From assembly GCA_038502055.1 (NCBI GenBank), contig JAXRKN010000043.1, forward strand, positions 7,998,001 to 8,062,000: 64,000 nucleotides of DNA. The letters run 5' to 3'. Made by a program: the position numbers and the translations under genes. Shown here piece by piece: positions 39,747 to 50,438 of this stretch. A model generated the notes under the pieces. It did no database searches. It was not told the origin of the DNA and was given only the letters and a program-made list of their open reading frames with translations. The number at the start of each line of letters is the position of its first letter. The stretch's first letter is position 1. The stretch comes from Tanytarsus gracilentus. Lineage: Eukaryota; Arthropoda; Insecta; Diptera; Chironomidae.

Positions 39747-40856
39747 ATGAATATAAGTATAGAGAAGAAACGCGGTGATTATGCTCAAATTTCATCAAAA
39801 ATGGGCACCTCAAAGAATAACTTTATGGAGTATTACAAGTGAGTATTTATTATTGCTTGCATCAACCGCAAGATCTCATCACTGTGCATAATTCCATATA
39901 TATCACATTTGTAAATTAACCGAAAACATTTGTATCTACAATAAAAGCCCGCAAGCTTACAAGGATGCGCTCACAACACTGGACTCGCATCACTCTCGTA
40001 TCCGAAATCAAATTTTCTCCCCATCCTCGTCGCCGTCGACCACATCGAGCCAAAATTTATCGAAAAAGTTGAATATTTCGGCTAGCGTAACTGCAATAGG
40101 TCCAATTGGGTCGCCGTCGCAATTTGACTATAGGTATTTGTTCCTTATCACATCACACGCTTTCTATAGTCTATGTTTGTAGCTTTTTGGATTTCCTGTA
40201 GCGAGTTTATTTTGCTGACTCAATTAATATACAGCACTTTACTCATCTTCATTATAATTTTTGCTTTGCATGTCTCTCATTTAAAAAAATATCATTGACT
40301 AATGAATTTGACGACAATTTAGGACTGTTCGCTCTGATGCGTCTCTCATCGCGCCCATAAGACAAACAGCATCAATCTTTAAGCAGCCGGTTACTGTCAT
40401 CAAATCTCAGGAGAGTAAAGTTAAGTCTGATCTTAATAACAAACAAGGCTCACAGGAGAAGCCACGACAGCTGGTGAGAATTTGCTCTGTTTCAAATTTC
40501 TTCATTTTCGCTTAAAAAATTTTTAGTTCTGGGAGAAAAGACTCGAATCGATGAACGCATGCGACAGTGATGGCACAGAATTTTCCTTTATCGACTTGCC
40601 GAAGCAACTCAGACCATGCGGACCTAATGTAAAGGAACAAACTCTGCTTCAATCGGTAGCCACCGCTCTCCATACTTCTATGCATCCAATCACGGGGCAA
40701 ACGTCTAATAAAACTGCTCTCGCCACGAATCCTGGTGTTTTCGTCAATCCCGAACAGCCGCTTCTCTATGCATGCTCAATTACAGAGGACGATATTCGTA
40801 AGCAAGAGGATCGTGTGAACGGCATAAGAAAGAAGCTCCAAGAAGCGTTCGCTTAA
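39747..40856 (+). CDS. MBD-like: MBD2/3-type NuRD subunit lacking a recognisable methyl-CpG-binding domain
   Basis: Exons 39747-39838, 39948-40133, 40323-40473 and 40527-40856 give 252 residues. The C-terminal two thirds is unmistakable MBD2/3: PIRQTASIFKQPVT, KVKSD, PRQLFWEKRLESMNA, LPKQLRPCGP, TLLQSVATALHTSMHPITGQ, NPGVFVNPEQPL and the coiled-coil tail ITEDDIRKQEDRVNGIRKKLQEA, which in vertebrates pairs with p66/GATAD2. The N-terminus reads IEKKRGDYAQISSKMG...MEYYNP, as if only the outer edges of an MBD remain: the PxGW and Arg-rich DNA-contact segments are missing, and the neighbouring introns (109 and 189 bp) are too small to hide them. Exon 2 adds a Ser-rich linker. Its likely role is as a NuRD scaffold that does not read methyl-CpG. 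AATAAA is at about 40877. Tail-to-tail with the broken receptor gene, 191 bp away. Confidence 0.88.
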
Positions 40857-41839
40857 TTTTCATCAATTAAGATTGCAATAAATTCATAACTGTATTTGTC
40901 CCCTTTCTCAAAAAAAACCCACAACTCAAAAATGTTTGACTACGTATTTAACTTTTAATAAAAACACCGTGTAATTTTAAGAAAATAAATATGACTTTTT
41001 TAATTTAGTTGGATAAATAATTGATGGGTGAAATATTTTTTTTATTTCTAGTTAAATACATTAAATTGATTAATTTCTGTCGTTCCAACAAAGTCAATAT
41101 TTTCAGTGGTCGAATTTCCATCAGTGCTCATCGGTGTGTTACTCTTTTTAAATGAAGCCTCGAATTCCAGCAAAATGACAAGATACATAATTCCAGCGGT
41201 TATGAACTAATTAAAAAATATTCAACACGTGATGAAAATCTTAAATTTTTCTCACCTTAAAAAGTAATGACCAGTTGAGGTCAAAAAGTTCGCATGAAAT
41301 TTCGATCCTTGAATTTTGAATTTGAGTAATAAAACTGTTGACTACTTCTCGATGTCTAAAGTCTTCAATTTTATGCAGCACTTTGTAGAGATATTGTGTG
41401 GCCATCATCCCTTGACTTTTGATTTTTTCAGCAAAATAAATTAATGAGAAAAATATGCCAAAAATCATCAGGTTTATGAGGCAGTCAAAAAGAGCAAGAA
41501 AAAGGTATTGCTTGAAAAACTTTAAGTTTCCTGTTGCAATCGCGAAAATGAAAAGACAAAACCATCCGAAAGTGACGGTGGTCGATGACAAAATTACAAT
41601 CGCATTGACTTCATTGTAAATTTTGATTACTTTGCAAATGAGGAAGTGAATTTCGGCGAGACTTTTTAGCACGTGGCAGTTCATCAAGTGAGCATGATGT
41701 TTCATAAATATATTCATGAGCTCAAATCTCTGTCGAATTCCAATCATGCCAACAATAAGATGATGACAAATGATGACCATGGCCACGAACCCCCAAAATT
41801 GCATGACAGCCGTGAGAGGGTGCATTGGAACGTTATAAG

Positions 41840-43205
41840 CAGGGGGCGGACGACTTGGATATAAATTTTTTGGGTATATAAAAATTAAAATTTATATTTT
41901 TATATTTTTATATACCTCATTTATATTTTTATATTTTTTATATTTTTTATATTTTTATATTTTTATATACTTTTCGATCGGAATTTACTATATATTGTGA
42001 CTTTTAATAAAATTTAAAGCTGGAAGTGAGATCCGTAGAAGTAAAATCAATCGATGGATTCGATAACCATTCGAACTAGATTCAGAATTAAATTGAGATC
42101 CATTGGAACTAAGATCCAGCTCTGGAAGTGAGATCATTAGCTTTAAGATTTAGTGCAGGAAGTTGGAAGTGAGATCAGTAGAAGTAAAATCAAGCGATGG
42201 ATTCGATAACCATTCGAACTAGATTCAGAACTTAAATTGAGATCCATTGGAACTAAGATCCAGCTCTGGAAGTGAGATCCAGTAGAACTAAGATCCAGCG
42301 ATGGATTTGATAGCCATTCGAACTAAGATTCAGTGCTTAAAGTGAGATCCATTGGAACTAAGATCCAGCTCTGGAAGTGAGATCCAGTAGCTTTAAGATT
42401 TAGTGCAGGAAGTCTGGAAGTGAGATCCAGTAGAAGTAAAATCAAGCGATGGATTCGATAACCATTCGAACTAGATTCAGAACTTAAATTGAGATCCATT
42501 GGAACTAAGATCCAGCTCTGGAAGTGAGATCCAGTAGTTTTAAGATTTAGTGCAGGAAGTCTGGAAGTGAGATCCAGTAGAACTAAAATCAAGCGATGGA
42601 TTTGATAACCATTCGAACTAGATTCAGAACTTAAATTGAGATCCATTGGAACTAAGATCCAGCTCTGGAAGTGAGATCCAGCAGTTTTAAAATTTAGTGC
42701 TGGAAGTCTGGAAGTGAGATCCAGTAGAAGTAAAATCAAGCGATGGATTTGATAACCATTCGAACTAGATTCAGAACTTAAATTGAGATCCATTGGAACT
42801 AAGATCCAGCTCTGGAAGTGAGATCCAGTAGTTTTAAGATTTAGTGCAGGAAGTCTGGAAGTGAGATCCAGTAGAACTAAAATCAAGCGATGGATTTGAT
42901 AACCATTCGAACTAGATTCAGAACTTAAATTGAGATCCATTGGAACTAAGATCCAGCTCTGGAAGTGAGATCCAGTAAAGATTTGTAAGGTAGGAGAGCA
43001 AGAGAAGTGAAGAATAAAGAGAACTAAATGAACGAAATGGGGGAGAAGGGGAAAGGCGAACAAAGAAGAATAGTGGCCACAAAGAGTCGCCGAATCAAAA
43101 AAAAAAATTGAAAATTATTAAATAAATTTTTTTTTCTCTTTATATTTTTATATTTTTGAGGTATATAAAGTATATAAAATTTATATACTAGTCGTCCGCC
43201 CCCTG
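41840..43205. mobile_element. Non-autonomous hAT-type DNA transposon, 1,366 bp
   Basis: Perfect 16-bp terminal inverted repeats, CAGGGGGCGGACGACT at 41840-41855 and its reverse complement at 43190-43205, are flanked by a perfect 8-bp duplication GTTATAAG (41832-41839 and 43206-43213). An 8-bp target with T at position 2 and A at position 7 plus a CAGGG terminus fits hAT. Inside each end is a TATA-rich subterminal block (about 41860-41960 and 43130-43190) that is partly inverted. The core is a minisatellite; no transposase is encoded, so movement would need one supplied in trans. Identical ends and target copies point to recent insertion. Confidence 0.9.
42010..42976. repeat. 147-bp minisatellite inside the hAT element
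   Basis: About six to seven tandem copies, the better ones 147 bp long (for example from 42411), the first copies truncated or rearranged. Each unit contains two versions of TGGAAGTGAGATCCAGTAG plus GAACTAAGATCCAGC, so the unit itself grew from a shorter GATCCA-containing motif. The period is divisible by three, which leaves a 246-codon open frame on the minus strand (43063-42323) encoding a Leu/Ser-rich 49-residue repeat. Confidence 0.9.
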
Positions 43206-44073
43206 GTTATAAGCGTTCACGAGCATAACTGCATTTGTTGTCATTACAATAACAAGTGCAAAAGATCCAATTAAAGTCCACTTGAGCTTTTTATGCTGAT
43301 GATGATAATTTAATCTAAGATTCAGACCCAAAAATTTGTCGTCAATTTGTTGAAAAGTTTTTAGCATTTTAACCACTGCTTGTCGCTTGATAAAAAAGAC
43401 AATTTGTGATATTGAAAATGAGAGCACATTCGCATAGACGAGCCTAGGAGCTGAGGTCCTACTAATTAATAAATTAAGATGTTACTTAAAAGTTTAAAAT
43501 AATTAAACTTTTTTAATCAAGAAAAATATTAACCTAACAATTTTTGTTCCTTGAATATCGAACAAAAAATCAAATTCCGATAGCCAATAAATGTAATGCA
43601 CGAAAAAATTCACAGAAATGCACAAAAGTGTCCATGGCAAATTGCAGATCGTGTAAACTGCTCTCCAACTTTTTTCGTTCACATCAAAGAGAGTAAATCC
43701 AGTTAATTTCGATGCAAAAATCAATGGCTTAATTGAGGACACAACTTCAGAAGACATTTTTTTTACTTTCCCTTTCTAAAGCTCAATTATGACTGAATGC
43801 ATGTTAAACTCGTCAAATAGTAAAAGCTCTCGTCTGCACCTTAATTTGATGAGTTTCAGTTTACAGGACAATTAAATAAAGGCGTTTCCTGAAAATTGCT
43901 GCAATTTAAAAAAAATTCATTACTTTTTTGAGTTATTTCGATTTAGCTTGTTCTTGGTAAAAATTTAATTAAAAGAAACAATAAAAATTAAATTTTAATC
44001 TCAAGCAAAAATTAATAAAAATATTTTTATAGATCAAAACTTTCATTAATTAATTTATCTTAATTTCTTGGAT

Positions 44074-45395
44074 TCATTCGTTGATATTACTGGTTGTGTT
44101 AGTCTTTAAAACATTTTTCTCGTCCTTTTTGAATGAAGCCTCAAATTCCAGTAAAATCACCAAGTACATAACTCCAGCCGTGACAAACTGTTGACGATAA
44201 AAAAGAAGTTTAAATTTTTTGAAATTATTTTTAAATCGTGGCCTTACTTTAAATACAAATGACCAATTTAAATTGAAAAATCCACTTGAAATCTCGAGCT
44301 GTGAATCTCGAATTTGATTAATAAAAGTGTTTATAACTTCTCGTTGTTTAATGTCCTCAATTTTGTGCAATCTTTTGTAAAGATATTTTGTGGTTGACAT
44401 CCCTTGACTTTTTAATCTCTCAGCGAAATACACCAAAGATACAGAAGTACCAATAATTGTAATGTAGATGACAAAATCAAGAATTGAAAGGAAAAGATAT
44501 TGTGTGAACATTATTAAATCTCCCGTGGCGATGGCAAAGATGAATAGACAAAACCATCCGAAAGTTATTGTTGAAATTGACAAAATTACCATTCCATAAA
44601 TGCCATTGTAGATTTTAATTACTTTGCAAATATCAAAATGAATTTCTGCGAGATTTTTTAAAACGTGACAGCTCATCAAGGGAGGATTTTGTTTTAAAAA
44701 TAAATTCAAGAGCTCAAATCTATGTCGAATTCCAACCATGCCAGCAATCAGATGATGAGAGAGTATGATACTAACAATAAATGCCCAGAATTGCAAGAAA
44801 TGTGTTAGAGGTTGCATCTGAACTTCATAAACTTCCACACATATGATAGCACCGATTGTCATCGCAAAAACACAAGTTACAGATGCGAGCAAAGATAAAA
44901 TTAATTTTTTCTCCTGCTGTTTGGAATTTAATTTTAAATTTATGCGTTGAAATTTATCATCGATGCATTGAAAAGCTTTCAACATTTTGACAGTTGGATG
45001 ACGTTTAATGAACAAGAGAATTTTAGCGATTGTGAATGAAATCAAATTGGGAATTGTGATCCTACTGATTGGATAATTAGAATGAGAATATTTAACACAG
45101 ACACGGATTTAAATTTTCATCATGACAATAAATTGAAAACAATTTAAATCCGTTTTAATTTTTGGATTATTAACCTGGCAACCTGCGTCTCTTGCATCTC
45201 AAACATAACTCCAAAATAAGAATTCCAATAAATGTAATGAACGAATAAATTCACAGCAACTGAAAAAATTGTTCCGGGAATATTTCGTTTTGAATATTTT
45301 GCTTTCCATTTATCTGTGTTGATGTCATAAATAGTGAATCCAGTCAATTGAGAAGCAAAAATAAGTGGCTTAATTGATGCCACCACATCAGACAT
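44074..45395 (-). CDS. Gustatory receptor (insect Gr family)
   Basis: Exons 45395-45175, 45061-44248 and 44187-44074 give 382 residues, a typical Gr length. The protein is hydrophobic with about seven membrane segments, for example IFSVAVNLFVHYIYW, LLASVTCVFAMTIGAIICV, FLQFWAFIVSIILSHHLIAG and TFGWFCLFIFAIATG. It ends with TAGVMYLVILLEFE, the Gr-family motif in the last helix. The final intron is only 60 bp, stop-free and in phase, so a retained-intron form would still be open, adding 20 mainly basic and aromatic residues just before the last helix. These receptors form ligand-gated cation channels in chemosensory neurons; the ligand cannot be inferred. The next gene downstream, 317 bp away, is a close paralogue broken by a transposon. 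Confidence 0.85.
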
Positions 45396-48300
45396 TTTTT
45401 CACTTTTCCTTTCTAAGGTTATGTAATGACTGAAATCTCTTTTGTCCTTGCCCTTGTCTTACGCTATCTGAAATTTTTTTATTTTTATCACTGATCGACA
45501 AAAGGCTCGATTTCGTCATATTATCGGAGCATCAAATTACAGGAATCAATTAAATAAATTAAATTCCATCTCCTTTTTAATTCAGTCGCAAGTTTCTCTC
45601 GACACTGAAAAGTTATCGCTGCAAATTTACAATTTAAAAATAGTCAAAAATTTCAATTTTTTCAAAAAATTTCTCATTTTATTCTGCAAAATTAAACAAA
45701 GTGCGAAAAGATTGAGATTCAAGATTGATTGATTTTTAGAGACGATTGCCCGATGCTGATTAATGGTTTTTCTTGGATCAGCCCCCACATCCCACTCGAC
45801 CTCTTCGTCATAAACATCTCATGAAGTATGAAATCATTGGCTTCCTAATTTTAGACTGGTTCCTCAACGTAAGCATTTGAAAAATTTTAGGGACATCACA
45901 AGTGATGATTGAAATCCACGAATTATTTTAGGCTCAATTGAAATCGATAAAAAGATTGTCCTCATTGAAATGGAAATAGAAAATTTATGGAAAATGGAAG
46001 CTCAATTTACTCACAAAGTGTCCTTTTCTCGCTTATGCCCGCCCGACATTAAGCTTGCCAGACACTTTTTGCTGTCCTCCTCCGGTCCGATGTCCACCGA
46101 TGAGCATTTTCTCGTGAGAAAACGGTCCGTTCTCTCACTTGCCTGCTATCCGCCGCTGCCTCCAGTCCTCCTCCAGAAGACCCACGTTGGAGACTATCAC
46201 ACTCACTTCCCATCCGAGTCCATCTCGAATTTGCCGAGTGTGATAATCCCTTGTTGCCAAGTGCACTGAAATTCTATTCTCACTCAAAGCCGCCCGCTAA
46301 GAGTTGGCCAAATTTCAGCAGCACCTGCGTTGGAGTTCCTTTGTCCCTTCAGAAGTCCTCTTCCGAAGTTTGATGAACTCAAGAAAACGAGACTAAATGA
46401 CAATAGGGTGAAGGTGAATCTAGAAGAAGCTTTGGGTGTTGTGTATGGATGAAAGTATTCGCAAATATCACGCAATCGGAACAGACATTCTCAATTGATT
46501 TATCTCTCTCTAACTCCCTAGACGACTACTTAGTGGTATTTTGGCCTATGATGAATTTATCTCTCTTGTCCATTTTCATTCATAAAAACGCACACGATTG
46601 ATGGTCATAGATTAGATTAACGTAAATTCGCTCCCCGCGAGTAATGGAAATTATACTTTTATATATTTTTGGTAACCTCTGAAGACCGGTCAAATTTGAA
46701 GTTGATATAAATTAAGCACACGCACGATGATATTCTATCCAATCACATCTTATAATTGCATAAAATGGAAAAATTCCTCTTCCTTGTCAGAAGCGGCTCG
46801 ATATGAAAAATTAAATGATGACAGATGTGATAGACGTTTCACTGGATTATCAATATAAAATGTTCATTCCTATGTTGACAAATACCCCCGATTGATGACG
46901 ATTTGGAGCTTTCACTTAGCGAAATAATTTTTTTCTAGCTCGGATAATTTTTGGTTTCAGCTCCCTCAAAGAATCAAGTCGCAATTGATGATTTAAATTT
47001 AACGTAAATATGGAAATGGATGCTTTCTTTCTAAGACACAGAGGTGACTCTCACTAACTCTTAATTAATTCAGTCCGAAAAATGTTCATATTATGGAAAA
47101 TGGATGTCATTGTTGTAAGGTAATCGCACACTAAGTAGACCGCGTTGTGGAATATAATTAAACTCGACTTCTTACGTAAGGACTCGGTTTGTGAATTTTG
47201 ATTTGAATGCGCTTCGCCCATTGTGCACAAAGTCTCTGTTTACAGTGAATAGTGATAGCTGCCATAGCTTATAGTGACTAAATTGTTTTATCTATGAAGA
47301 AAGAAAACGCACGGAGATTTAAGGGGTCAACTTATAATTTACCGCCATGTTTTGGCTCTCTCTTAATCATTCGATGTTATCTTAGAGTGCTCGACTTATG
47401 AATTCATGTATTAATGAATGTTGCCTTCTTAGCCACTCGTCTTGGCTCTGTTAAATAAATTTTCGGTCATTTTGAAATGAAATTGCAATACTCAAGGTTT
47501 GTTTGATTTTATCTGCCAGATATTTTACGACTCTTTTGTAACGCATGGACTTTCTCTCAACCGCCTTGACTAGTTGTCGTTCACAACAGAAATTCTTATC
47601 TGCAATCATCCAAGAAAACTGGATATTTCGAATTATTTGTACTTGCCGTTGATGCAAATCTCACGATCACAGAGATTGCTTTGATTGTCAAATTGAAAAC
47701 TCTCAGTAAAAATCCATTCTGATATCCTACCGACGTAGTCATTGAATCCTCAACTATTGCCTTAACTCAAGCTACCGCCAGATTACAAAATCATCATAAA
47801 CTTTTCTAAGGAGAAAAAAGAACGCTTCGATCTTTATGGATAATTTTCATTTACCCTCATCATCTCGTGATGGTTTCTCTAAGTTTCGTCAGCTTTTAAG
47901 CTCAAAGTTTGCCTAATCCTAATCTTTTTCGCCTCATTGGTGCTATTAAAAAAATCGTTAGATCTAAAAAGGGCTAAATTACAGTACCGTAAACTCTTTC
48001 GTCGTGGTCTTTACAGCATGTCGAGTAACTCTAATCTATAAAATATGGAAAAGCGCTATCACGTTAAGAAAAAAACTAATATTACCGCAGTAATTCGAAG
48101 AACAATCCTAACTTAAAAACTTCCGCACTGCAATCACATAAGAAAAAAAAGAGTCAATGGAAAATGGTATCTTACAGTACCCGTGATTTGCGGTCTCGAT
48201 GAAAATGATAGCCGTTACTCATGAATTCTATGTCTGCGCATAAATCTGTCTATAAAGAAAAAATGCTGTTCGAAAAACTAGTTAAATGGAAAAATTACCA

Positions 48301-49599
48301 CCGACGTGATACTATGAAAATTGTCATTTATGGAAAAGATTGCCCTGCTTTCTGTAGCTTTAGCTCAATTGGCACATTAACATTCTCGGTTGATTCCTAA
48401 GCCATTTTGGATTTCTCATTTTCTAAAATGAAGGGAAAAGTGTTCACCGTTCAAATTGTATTTTTGTTACCGCAAGATTAGATGGGAGTTTTTATGGGTG
48501 CCATTTCTCGGCATTATCAGAGTCTCAGGATTCTCAAGATTCTTGTCATGTTTCAGCACGTTTCGTTCTTATCTATCGAGAAAGATCGTAAGAAGAATAA
48601 CAAAAAGAAAAGAAGGGTCACGACGAAGATGCACGGGAATGTTCTTCAGGTAGATGAAATAAGTTTTGAGTCCATGCTTGAAAAGTTTTTTTTGCACGCA
48701 AGCAATATACACGGAAGGAAGTATGAGTGAATCATCGCAGCTGTAAGTAGACTTTCATGAGGTGAAAAAACCAATGTTTCTTGCCATTCAGAAGACTTTC
48801 TTGAATCTCTCTCAATCTTGAATTTTCGCACTTTCTCGCGATGTGGATCGACGGCGACGACGTTGTAAAATTGAAAACTGCAAAGAAATAGAAAATTAAG
48901 AGTTGCACACGGGGGTTTAGTTTTAAAATATACACTCATCATCATCATCTGATTTTTAATTTATTTACAAACAACTTTTTCAAGCTCAAATATGATTAAT
49001 CCAAAGTACTATCAACTAAGTAACATTTTTCTTATTTTATTTTTTTTGGGCTTTTTTTCATCTAGTTCTAAAGATTGATAAAAATTGTTAAAGAATACAA
49101 TACCACAAAAATGTAGTTTGATCTTCAACTATAGCTCTCTCTTTTTTTTCAGTCAGAGATGGAGAATAACTGCAAATAAAAATTATTTGTTATATCACAT
49201 CGAAAAAAAATCATTAAGATTTCTCTACATAAACTGAGATATTTTTCTAAATTTAATTTAGCTAAATTATTTTCTCCTTTTAGTGTATTTAAAATATTTT
49301 TTCTGCACACTCGCGTGCTGATCAGTCAAGAAACTCAACTACAATGTATAAAAATTTACGGAAATTTTTCATGACGTCATTAAACTGTACTTTTTTTGTG
49401 TATTTGTGTATGTGTAGGTAACAAAAATATATTTTTATACATTGATTTTATGTTTGTGTGAGTGATTAATGGTGGGGAAACCAGTTATGAGACAACGTTT
49501 CGAAACGTTTTTCGAACTTTCTAGTTTTTTGTGGATTTGGTTATGAAATTTGATGAAATTTATGGCAAATTATGAAATTGTTATATAAATAATGTAATT
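45396..49599. other. 4.2-kb region without recognised protein genes
   Basis: From about 45.75 to 48.45 kb the sequence looks less AT-rich and less homopolymeric than most other intergenic DNA here, yet open frames are short and none resembles a known family. The strongest substructure is the block at 46010-46445, annotated separately. The octamer ATGGAAAA recurs at about 45986, 46765, 47094, 48044, 48162, 48285 and 48331. From 48.95 to 49.6 kb it returns to ordinary AT-rich sequence. A long non-coding RNA or small-RNA host gene is possible but unproven. Confidence 0.45.
46010..46445. other. Structured, comparatively GC-rich block (possible non-coding RNA)
   Basis: This block contrasts with AT-rich flanks. 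A perfect 10-bp inverted repeat TATCACACTC (46195-46204) / GAGTGTGATA (46236-46245) encloses a smaller CGAG/CTCG stem. Further hairpins can be drawn at TTTTCTCGTGAGAAAA near 46109 and at TTCAGAAG/CTTCCGAA near 46350. One 99-codon frame covers part of it (45970-46269) but has no family resemblance. I could not match it to SRP, RNase P, RNase MRP or U-snRNA signatures; the strand is undetermined. Confidence 0.35.
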
Positions 49600-50028
49600 T
49601 TATCTCACGAAGGCTGTCTTTATCGAGTCTAGATTGTTCATAAAATTATCAATATCACTAAGATCTTCCTTGAAGAGCTTTTGCATTTCTTCCTTCCTAC
49701 AAAACTCTTTTTCTAGACTCTCGATTCTTCTCTGATCTTTTTCCGACTCTAGATTATCACATTCTTCATTATTATTATTATTAACTTCGAGCATTTTCCT
49801 AATTTTATGCCACTTTTCTGATCTTTCACGTTGTCTTTGTCTTAAAACTTTTAAGTTAGTTAAAAGTGAATTTTGGAGCATTGCAATAGCTCTCAGATCT
49901 TGTCCTCTCGAAGTTTTCCTCTTAAATTGTTTCTTAGACTTTAAATTTCGGATCCATTCGTTCAAAGCCTCGGATGAAGATTGAATATTTGAAATTTTAT
50001 TCGAATTGGCTTGTGACGAGGCAACCAT
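49600..50028 (-). CDS. Hypothetical coiled-coil protein, 142 residues
   Basis: A single open frame begins MVASSQANSNK and ends IKTAFVR. I do not recognise it. The N-terminal third is Ser/Asn-rich, then a strongly basic segment (NLKSKKQFKRKTSRGQDLRA) leads into helical sequence with Leu, Arg and Gln (LLTNLKVLRQRQRERSEKW). A short Asn run follows, then a second charged helix (DQRRIESLEKEFCRKEEMQKLFKEDL), predicting coiled coil over much of the protein. Codon use looks coding and the start is 410 bp from the divergent BolA3 start, like the other gene pairs here. It may be complete or the 3' exon of a longer gene. Small centrosomal, kinetochore or vesicle-tether subunits often look like this, but no function is claimed. 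Confidence 0.55.
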   Translation of the reverse strand: MVASSQANSNKISNIQSSSEALNEWIRNLKSKKQFKRKTSRGQDLRAIAMLQNSLLTNLKVLRQRQRERSEKWHKIRKMLEVNNNNNEECDNLESEKDQRRIESLEKEFCRKEEMQKLFKEDLSDIDNFMNNLDSIKTAFVR

Positions 50029-50438
50029 TTTCTTTTTTTTCTCAAGGCTTTAAATTGAAATCCAATTTAAGGTTTGAAAACACACCTTTTTCGACAAAAT
50101 TTCGATCGGAGCTTATCGCACTTTGGTTTAACTTTCTTTATAACACAATTTAAGAACTTAATTAGCAACTTTTGATGTTTAATTTAATTATTTTTCTCAG
50201 CACTAAATTTTAAAACGTCTTAACTGAGCGAGCGATGATGTGCGATTGAATTTTCACAGAAGTAAATTTTAAATTTAGCCACATCAAACGCAAGAGTAAA
50301 GCCATTTGGACATTTGTTTTTATTGCAGTTATTTTTCTAATTGGAAACTTCGAATTTCTTCAAATTAAATCAATTTTATCAAGAGAATTTAAGTGATAAA
50401 CATTTTGCTCACCTTCATCGACTTTTCGCGATCACAAA

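Larger units (their letters stand above)
41048..43757 (-). pseudogene. Gustatory receptor gene split by a hAT insertion
   Basis: This is the downstream member of a tandem pair. Exon 1 is 43757-43534 and exon 3 is 41206-41048. Exon 2 runs from 43458 to 41256 but is interrupted by the element at 41840-43205. Pieces on either side match the neighbouring receptor: SSIKPLIFASKLTGF, MLKTFQQIDDKF, MHPLTAVMQFWGF, FGWFCLFIFAIATG, and a C-terminal TAGIMYLVILLEFEASFKK, the TYhhhhhQF-like Gr signature. Ignoring the insertion and one copy of its target duplication, the three exons total 1212 nt, an open 403-codon frame, so the insertion is the only visible lesion. As it stands, translation leaves the receptor after VNAYN and stops at 43188, before the second half of the transmembrane helices. 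Confidence 0.88.

Noticed and set aside
45970..46269. 99-codon plus-strand frame near the receptor cluster
   Set aside because: No family resemblance or splice context; the sequence is better explained by hairpin structure, though this is not proven.
48646..48948. Minus-strand frame with an acceptor-like CTTTGCAG upstream of FQFYNVVAVD
   Set aside because: One plausible splice site only, no partner exon and no recognisable domain.
49150..49165. CAGAGATGG resembling a hAT terminus
   Set aside because: No matching inverted end or target duplication was found nearby.
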